From: Clostridium sp.
Lineage (GTDB): Bacteria; Bacillota; Clostridia; Clostridiales; Clostridiaceae
Assembly (NCBI GenBank): GCA_003539755.1
Contig: DPOH01000240.1
Location: forward strand, 1-6,945
Direction of reading: 5' to 3'
Length of the DNA stretch: 6,945 nucleotides
Both the position numbers and the translations under genes were made by a program. Below the pieces are notes generated by a model. It made no database searches, was not told where the DNA came from, and saw only the letters and a list, made by a program, of their open reading frames with translations. Below are positions 5,120 through 6,945 of this stretch, in pieces. Position 1 is the first letter of the stretch; every line of letters begins with the position of its first letter.

Positions 5120-5659
5120 ATGAATAAATTGCTAGTAGTAATTGATTATCAAAAGGATTTTGTAGACGGAGCATTAGGGTTTAAGAAAGCTGAAACATTA
5201 GAAGAGGGAATTTATAACAAGGTTAAAGAATATCTTAATAATGGTCAGAAAGTAGTATTTACATATGATACTCATTATGAAAATTATTTAGAAACAAGGG
5301 AAGGAAAGAATCTTCCTGTTCCACATTGTTATATAGGTACAGAAGGTCATGAGCTATATGGCAGGCTTAAAGAATTTAAAAATCTTGAAAACACATATCA
5401 TTATAATAAAGAAGCTTTTGGAATAGCACCTAAGGATATGATAAGATTAACTGAAGAAGTAGGGTTAGATATTGATACAATTGAATTTGTAGGTGTGGTA
5501 AGTAATATGTGCGTTATAAGCAATGTTGTAACTTTTCAATCACAATATGTTAATGCTGAACTTAGTGTTGATTCAAAGCTTACAGCAAGTTTTGATGAAA
5601 TTTTACATGAGAAAGCTATGGATGTAATTGAATCTCTTCAAGTGAAGGTTATAAGATAG
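5120..5659 (+). CDS. Isochorismatase-family cysteine hydrolase, nicotinamidase-like
   Basis: This 179-residue cytoplasmic hydrolase has the full catalytic set of the family. Asp9 is in VVIDYQKDF, Lys97 in HYNKEAFG, and the nucleophile Cys131 in GVVSNMCVISN. A metal site like that of archaeal nicotinamidase is also present: Asp50 and His52 in YDTHY, and His69 in PHCYIGTEG. Nicotinamide deamidation for NAD salvage is therefore the leading guess, but the family has other amidase members. The usual TD before the Cys loop (TDxCV) is replaced by SN, so the substrate may differ. The ATG at 5120 is preferred: GGGGG (5107-5111) lies 8 bases upstream, whereas the in-frame TTG at 5099 has no ribosome binding site. 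The next gene starts 40 bases on, probably in the same transcript. Confidence 0.88.
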   Translation: MNKLLVVIDYQKDFVDGALGFKKAETLEEGIYNKVKEYLNNGQKVVFTYDTHYENYLETREGKNLPVPHCYIGTEGHELYGRLKEFKNLENTYHYNKEAFGIAPKDMIRLTEEVGLDIDTIEFVGVVSNMCVISNVVTFQSQYVNAELSVDSKLTASFDEILHEKAMDVIESLQVKVIR

Positions 5660-5699
5660 AATATTAGTTTATATAGAATGGTATAAAAGGTGATGAATT

Positions 5700-6107
5700 A
5701 TGGGTATATTTAACAAAAGAGAAATGTATAAAAATAAAAAAGATAATAATTTTCTTAGAATCAAAATTGCAGCTTTTAGAGCTGGAATTAGTGATAGTAA
5801 TATGAGACAAGGATCAGCTGTAATTAATGCAGATGAAGAATGGTCATTTAATGAATTTATAAAAATTATTATTCAAAAATATTGTCCTAAGGTAGCTGAT
5901 AAAGGGGCTACATGGATCTTAGTATATCAAGATAAATCTTTAGCTGTTTTCAATAGTGGTAGTGGAAACATAAATATAATTAATGATAAATTAATTAATA
6001 TTTCTATGAAAGAATTAATAGGAAATGATAATGCTCCACAAATATTTCTTTACTATATAGGGGAAAAGGCTATTGAAGAAAGCACAAAAACAATGATTGG
6101 AATATAG
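5700..6107 (+). CDS. Hypothetical protein of 135 residues
   Basis: I do not recognise this protein. It begins with a basic MGIFNKREMYKNKK, then looks like a small alpha/beta domain: strand FLRIKIAAF (18-26), a segment ending in a conserved-looking DEEWSFNEFIKIII helix (45-59), strand WILVYQDKSLAVFN (72-85), a glycine turn SGSGN, and a last strand QIFLYYIGEKA near 113-123. There is no signal peptide, membrane segment, metal motif or catalytic signature, and only one cysteine (62). AAGGTGA (5687-5693), 6 bases before the ATG, is a strong ribosome binding site. It is 40 bases after the cysteine hydrolase with no terminator between, so the two are probably cotranscribed. A bidirectional terminator follows it. 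Its job may relate to the hydrolase, but this is position-based only. Confidence 0.85.
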   Translation: MGIFNKREMYKNKKDNNFLRIKIAAFRAGISDSNMRQGSAVINADEEWSFNEFIKIIIQKYCPKVADKGATWILVYQDKSLAVFNSGSGNINIINDKLINISMKELIGNDNAPQIFLYYIGEKAIEESTKTMIGI

Positions 6108-6127
6108 ATATTTTTTTAATTAAACAA

Positions 6128-6169
6128 AAGAACTATAAGTTTAGGTGTAAAGCTAAATTTATAGTTCTT
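6128..6169. terminator. Bidirectional terminator between convergent genes
   Basis: AAGAACTATAAGTTTAG at 6128-6144 pairs with 6153-6169 over 17 steps (one G-T), with an 8-base loop. On the + strand ATTTTATTTAT follows. On the - strand TTTGTTTAATT follows. It is 20 bases after the 135-residue gene and 7 bases after the stop of the PHP gene, so it should end both transcripts. Confidence 0.85.
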
Positions 6170-6176
6170 ATTTTAT

Positions 6177-6945
6177 TTATAGAATTATTCCATTAGGATT
6201 TCTTTTTTCAAAAGTAAATACATATTTATATCCTAGAGTTTTTAGAAGCTCATATGTATGTTCTATATTTTCACCAACTCGTTCAGAATTATGAGCATCA
6301 GATCCAACTGTTATTATTTCTCCACCTAAATCTTTATACATTTTTAATACTTCAATTTTGGGGAATAATAAGTTTTTAGAAAGTCCAGATGTATTTACTT
6401 CTATTCCTTTGTTATTTGATATAAGAGTTTTTAATATATCATATATAATATCTTTATATGTAGTAAAGTCATATATTCCATGCTCATCAAAAGCATATCT
6501 CTGTACTAAATCAAGATGACCAAGTACATCAAAATTACCACAGTCTGCTAATGTTAATACTTCTTTAAAATAATTTTCATAAGAAGCACTAACACCTGTT
6601 TCTTTTAAATTAGTTCTAAGACCTTTACCATTTATATTATGTATTGAGCCGATAATAAAATCTAAATTGTGTTCTTTGTAATATTTATTGAAATCATCCT
6701 TGTAAAGATGATATTCACCGACTTCAAGTCCAGTTTTAATTTTGATTTTATCCTTATATTTTTCGGATAAAGACTGTATTGTATTGCTGTAATCATTAAA
6801 ATCAAAATAATTATAACTTGAATCATTTGGATCGAAGCTTATATGTTCTGTGATGCATATTTCATTTATATTAGATTTTATTGCACTTAGCACAGCTTCT
6901 TCAATAGTTTGTACAGCATCAAAAGAAAATTTTGAATGCAGATGG
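6177..6945 (-). CDS. HisJ-family histidinol-phosphatase-like PHP hydrolase (5' end outside window)
   Basis: This is a metal-dependent PHP-domain phosphatase; the HisJ branch hydrolyses histidinol phosphate in histidine synthesis. The visible 255 residues contain the PHP motifs in order: HLHS at the window edge (metal HxH), CITEH, GLEVGEYH, IIGSIHN, VLGHLDL and GSDAH near the C-terminus. A GTG at 6893 is an internal Val, not the start, because the frame stays open to the edge and the conserved HLHSKFSFD lies upstream of it. The family usually has about 260-270 residues, so only a few N-terminal residues are missing. No histidine-biosynthesis genes adjoin it in the window, so another phosphoester substrate is possible. 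Confidence 0.88.
   Translation of the reverse strand, partial: HLHSKFSFDAVQTIEEAVLSAIKSNINEICITEHISFDPNDSSYNYFDFNDYSNTIQSLSEKYKDKIKIKTGLEVGEYHLYKDDFNKYYKEHNLDFIIGSIHNINGKGLRTNLKETGVSASYENYFKEVLTLADCGNFDVLGHLDLVQRYAFDEHGIYDFTTYKDIIYDILKTLISNNKGIEVNTSGLSKNLLFPKIEVLKMYKDLGGEIITVGSDAHNSERVGENIEHTYELLKTLGYKYVFTFEKRNPNGIIL

Noticed and set aside
6891..6893. GTG as the start of the PHP phosphatase
   Set aside because: The frame is open to the window edge and encodes the essential HLHS metal motif upstream of this codon, so it is an internal valine.
1..6945. CRISPR array, mobile element, toxin-antitoxin or phage defence system
   Set aside because: No spaced repeats, transposase, integrase or defence-type protein motifs were found in either strand. 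The genes present belong to ordinary sugar uptake, sporulation and metabolism.

Overview
The window is AT-rich, uses Clostridium-like codons and strong AGGAGG-type ribosome binding sites, and carries spore coat genes (cotJA-cotJB-cotJC). It therefore looks like chromosomal DNA of a spore-forming Clostridium sensu stricto or a close relative. I see no rRNA, tRNA, CRISPR array, transposase, integrase or phage gene.

Layout. (1) 105-2184, + strand: three PTS genes of the lactose/cellobiose/lichenan family in the order IIB, IIC, IIA, closed by a hairpin terminator at about 2221-2267. A 42-nt interrupted hairpin lies between IIB and IIC. (2) 2360-3415, +: a LacI-family repressor with its own promoter and a CpG-centred palindrome just after the -10, probably its operator. 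It probably regulates the PTS genes. (3) 3416-4001: a mostly non-coding AT-rich stretch with a long hairpin (3501-3543) and a 49-codon gene with a good ribosome binding site (3694-3843). (4) 4002-4788, - strand: the cotJ operon. cotJA is only 55 codons and easily overlooked. cotJC stops after about 113 residues, roughly half of the usual Mn-catalase-like protein. A sigma-E/sigma-K-like promoter lies at 4828-4855. (5) 5120-6107, +: an isochorismatase/nicotinamidase-type cysteine hydrolase followed 40 bases later by an unrecognised 135-residue protein. Both are probably one transcript, ending at a bidirectional terminator (6128-6169). (6) 6177-6945, -: a PHP-domain phosphatase of the HisJ family whose N-terminus runs off the right edge.

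How the parts work together. The left third is a sugar uptake module: IIA and IIB pass phosphate from HPr to a beta-linked disaccharide entering through IIC, and the repressor senses the sugar or its phosphate. No phospho-glycosidase lies in the window, so the hydrolase that should follow uptake must be upstream of position 1 or elsewhere. The middle is a mother-cell sporulation operon. The right part is metabolic housekeeping.

Nothing here amounts to a clearly new multi-gene system. The best leads are the half-length CotJC, the predicted LacI operator, the small gene with a sigma-H-like promoter, and the unknown partner of the cysteine hydrolase.
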